This document shows, one piece after another, positions 40,327-42,590 of a stretch of DNA of 42,590 bases (its first letter is position 1; each line of letters starts with the position of its first letter). Under the pieces are notes generated by a model that saw only the letters and a list, made by a program, of their open reading frames with translations, searched no databases and was not told the origin of the DNA. This stretch comes from Bacteroidia bacterium (GTDB taxonomy: Bacteria; Bacteroidota; Bacteroidia; Flavobacteriales; Flavobacteriaceae). Both the position numbers and the translations under genes were made by a program. The stretch is taken from the NCBI GenBank assembly GCA_030431695.1, contig JAUIIU010000019.1:1-42590 (forward strand), written 5' to 3'.

Positions 40327-42438
40327 ATGAAACGACTAATTACTTTGGTGTTCTTTTTGGGAAGTGCCCTGGCATGGGCACAATCCATTTCGGTAAATGA
40401 CCCTGCCGATCCTCAGTCAGCTTTTTCTGCAGAAGAATTGGTACAGGAGGTATTGGTTAGTGGATCTTCCTGTGTGGAGATCGAACTGACAGGGCTGGCC
40501 GAAAATCCCACAGGGGTAGGAAATCCTGCCGAAAGAAGCTGGGGGTACTTCCAGAATAATGGTGGTACTTTCCCACTTGATGAAGGAATTATTCTCTCTT
40601 CCGGTTTCGCCATTAGTGCTGAAGGTCCTAACAACGACACCGGAACTTCTGATGGGGATTTCACCTGGCCGGGAGATCCCGACCTGAAAGCTATACTCGA
40701 CAACCAGTACGGTACTTTTGAGGACACGAACAATGCAACTGTTTTTGAATTTACCTTCGTTTCCAGCCTTGATGCGGCAACCTTCGAATTTATCTTTGCT
40801 TCGGAAGAATACGAAGATCAATGGGAGTGTACCGACGATTTCAGAGATGGTTTTGCCTTCCTGATAAAAGGCCCGGGCATTCCGAATGATAGCGGTGCGC
40901 CCTTCGGCGGAACAAATGTAGCTGCTGTACCCGGATCGAACAATGTTCCGGTAAGTACGGCCACGATCCACAGGGATACATTTCTCTGTGGGTTCGAAAT
41001 TCAGGGTGTAAACTACTTCCCCGACCTTTATGTGACAAATTCCAACCCTGCAACAAACGAGATCGAATTCGACGGGCTTACTCTTGTACTTTCCACCGCT
41101 ACCGTGGCAATTCAACCAAATGAGGAATACACCGTGAAAATGGTGATCGGTGATCGCGGAGATACATCATTCGATTCGGCTGTTTTCCTGAAAGCCGGAA
41201 GTTTTAATATTGGAAGTGTCGATCTTGGAAATGATATCCTTTTGGGTGATCCCGACGCACAGTGTACGGGTGAGATCATCACCCTGGATGCGGGGCCGAA
41301 TCCGGATGCCGATTTCCAGTGGTTCAAGGATGGTGTGGCCATTCCCGGAGCCACCGGGCAAACACTTGATATTTCTGAAACTGGTTTATACCGGGTAGAA
41401 CTTACCTTCGCTTCCACGCCGGATTGTGTCGTTAGCGACGAGATCCTGGTGGAGTTCTTCCCTGTTCCCGATTTTGACCTGGGAGAAGACCAGTTGATCT
41501 GCGACAAGGAAATGATCATCCTCGATGCTACCCCGGTTAACACTAATGATCTGACCGATATAACTTATAAGTGGTTTAAAGACGGTACGGAGATCCCCGG
41601 AGAGACCAGCGCGACCCTTGAAGTCTCTGATACAGGACTCTATGCTGCAGAAGTAACCGGCAACAATTGCCCGATCACCGACGAGATCTTTGTAGAATTG
41701 GTTTCATTTACTGTAGAACTAGGTGATATTATCGAACCATGTGGTGAAAGTTCCTACGAGATCGTTCCCGTTATCAATGGGGCCGATCCTACGGGAGCAA
41801 CCTACCTGTGGAATACGGGTGAGACCACCCCAACCATCACGGTCACCGAAGATGGTGTATACAGCGTGGAAGTAACTATAATGGGTTGTACCGAATCCGA
41901 TGATGTGATCATCAATTTCAGGACTCTTCCTGAAGTTGAACTAGGTGACGATTTCTCAAAATGCGCACAGGATATTGTGGTGCTTACGGCTACCCCGGTC
42001 AACGCCGGTGGCGGTAGTTTTACATACACATGGTACGTCGATGGTGGGGAAATTGAAGGAGAGAACTCCGAAACACTCGAAATTACCGAAGCTGGGATTT
42101 ATTCCGTAGAAGTAAATGACGACGGTTGTATTGGGACGGATTCCATCGCGGTTGATTTTTACGATAATGAAAATTGTGTGATTACCCAGGGTATCTCCCC
42201 CAATGGTGATGATATGAACGAAGCCCTGGATTTGGAATTCCTGAACGACCAGAAAGGGATCGTCCGTATCTCTATTTTCAACAGGCTGGGAGCATTGGTA
42301 TATGAAAAAGAACGCTATGTGAATGAATGGATGGGACAGACCGACGACGGCTCCGAATTGCCCGTAGGCACCTATTTTTATGTAATTGAGCTAGAAACAG
42401 ACGAACCGCTGAGCGGTTGGATATATTTAAACAGATAA
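40327..42438 (+). CDS. Choice-of-anchor L domain protein with Ig-like repeats and T9SS type B sorting domain
   Basis: 703 residues. The signal peptide (MKRLITLVFFLGSALAWAQ) leads into a choice-of-anchor L domain (about 20-300): ISVNDPADPQSAFSAEELVQEVL, GYFQNNGGTFPLDEGIILSSG, FEFTFVSSLDAATFEFIFASEEYEDQWECTDDFRDGFAFLIKGPG and ALF-like SFDSAVFLKAGSF. Four Ig-like units follow (GNDILLGDPDAQCTG, LGEDQLICDKEMIILDATPVN, LGDIIEPCGESSYEIVPV and LGDDFSKCAQDIVVLTATPVN). A CHU_C/type B sorting domain closes the protein (CVITQGISPNGDDMNEALD ... IFNRLGALVYEKERY ... LPVGTYFYVIEL). It is 26 bp after the related gene and 24 bp before the PorP/SprF gene, so the three may be one operon. Confidence 0.9.
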   Translation: MKRLITLVFFLGSALAWAQSISVNDPADPQSAFSAEELVQEVLVSGSSCVEIELTGLAENPTGVGNPAERSWGYFQNNGGTFPLDEGIILSSGFAISAEGPNNDTGTSDGDFTWPGDPDLKAILDNQYGTFEDTNNATVFEFTFVSSLDAATFEFIFASEEYEDQWECTDDFRDGFAFLIKGPGIPNDSGAPFGGTNVAAVPGSNNVPVSTATIHRDTFLCGFEIQGVNYFPDLYVTNSNPATNEIEFDGLTLVLSTATVAIQPNEEYTVKMVIGDRGDTSFDSAVFLKAGSFNIGSVDLGNDILLGDPDAQCTGEIITLDAGPNPDADFQWFKDGVAIPGATGQTLDISETGLYRVELTFASTPDCVVSDEILVEFFPVPDFDLGEDQLICDKEMIILDATPVNTNDLTDITYKWFKDGTEIPGETSATLEVSDTGLYAAEVTGNNCPITDEIFVELVSFTVELGDIIEPCGESSYEIVPVINGADPTGATYLWNTGETTPTITVTEDGVYSVEVTIMGCTESDDVIINFRTLPEVELGDDFSKCAQDIVVLTATPVNAGGGSFTYTWYVDGGEIEGENSETLEITEAGIYSVEVNDDGCIGTDSIAVDFYDNENCVITQGISPNGDDMNEALDLEFLNDQKGIVRISIFNRLGALVYEKERYVNEWMGQTDDGSELPVGTYFYVIELETDEPLSGWIYLNR

Positions 42439-42462
42439 CACAACCAATAATAACTAACGATA

Positions 42463-42590
42463 ATGAAAAAACTGTCGCTATTAGTACTCTTGATCGCTAT
42501 ACTGAGCACCGAATTTGCTTCGGCGCAGCAGGACCCGCAGTATACGCAATACATGTACAATATGAACGTAGTCAACCCCGCCTACGCCGG
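42463..42590 (+). CDS. PorP/SprF family T9SS membrane protein, N-terminal part
   Basis: The first 42 residues are visible before the window ends. MKKLSLLVLLIAILSTEFASAQ is a signal peptide, followed by QDPQYTQYMYNMNVVNPAYAG, the diagnostic opening of PorP/SprF proteins. These outer-membrane barrels work with the T9SS; SprF-type members are needed for export of substrates that carry type B sorting domains. Two such substrates lie directly upstream. Confidence 0.93.
   Translation, partial: MKKLSLLVLLIAILSTEFASAQQDPQYTQYMYNMNVVNPAYA

Noticed and set aside
40417-41115. 232-codon open frame antisense to the choice-of-anchor L gene
   Set aside because: Shadow of the coding strand, without signal or domain.
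38500-42200. DNA repeats suggesting a mobile element in the surface protein genes
   Set aside because: The repetition follows the Ig-like protein units and sorting domains shared by two paralogues; there are no terminal inverted repeats or transposase.

Overview
The window is chromosomal DNA from a member of the Bacteroidota, almost certainly a marine-type Flavobacteriaceae. The evidence is type IX secretion (T9SS) C-terminal sorting domains of both type A and type B, a PorP/SprF gene, Bacteroidota lipoprotein signals (Cys followed by acidic residues), promoters of the TTG-N19-TAnnTTTG class, a three-subunit succinate dehydrogenase with a single cytochrome b subunit, and a long SUF operon with DUF2480 and DUF3078 neighbours. 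I see no tRNA, rRNA, CRISPR array, insertion sequence, phage or integration site. The genus cannot be fixed from sequence reading alone.

Layout. 1-6093: a truncated PLP aminotransferase (minus), a TPR hybrid sensor kinase (plus), then sdhCAB on the minus strand with a good promoter at 6122-6153. 6094-6470 is the only stretch over 300 bases without a confident gene; it holds two divergent promoters and a doubtful 41-aa ORF. 6471-10417: a secreted T9SS protein of unknown function with translation-optimised codons, converging on a large VPS10/BNR-type propeller across a shared strong terminator. 10543-16012: mostly housekeeping genes: aminopeptidase P, a small E-set/CBM48-like protein, BrnQ transporter, alpha/beta hydrolase, a small CxxC protein and ThiL.

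16183-25923 is the accessory region and the most interesting part. Four tandem 'choice-of-anchor B' (LVIVD-type) beta-propeller paralogues are followed by a seven-repeat lipoprotein propeller, an MbnP-like lipoprotein and a di-heme MauG/MbnH-like peroxidase lipoprotein. The last five of these genes (19806-25923) are close enough to be one operon. All products are predicted to leave the cytoplasm. MbnH-type enzymes are known to convert a tryptophan of MbnP into kynurenine to create a copper site. Five histidines, roughly one per blade, are invariant in the four propellers, so I infer a cell-envelope metal (probably copper) module.

26081-34868 is an eleven-gene SUF iron-sulfur assembly operon (IscA/SufA-type, sufB, sufC, sufD, sufS, sufE, SufT-like DUF59) carrying two embedded lipoprotein genes, an HMG-CoA synthase and DUF2480. 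A DUF3078 outer-membrane protein follows with its own promoter. 35948-38191: hflX (minus) and a divergent endonuclease/exonuclease/phosphatase gene. 38312-42590: two very similar surface proteins with type B T9SS sorting domains, followed by the start of a PorP/SprF gene, which is the expected partner for exporting that class of substrate.
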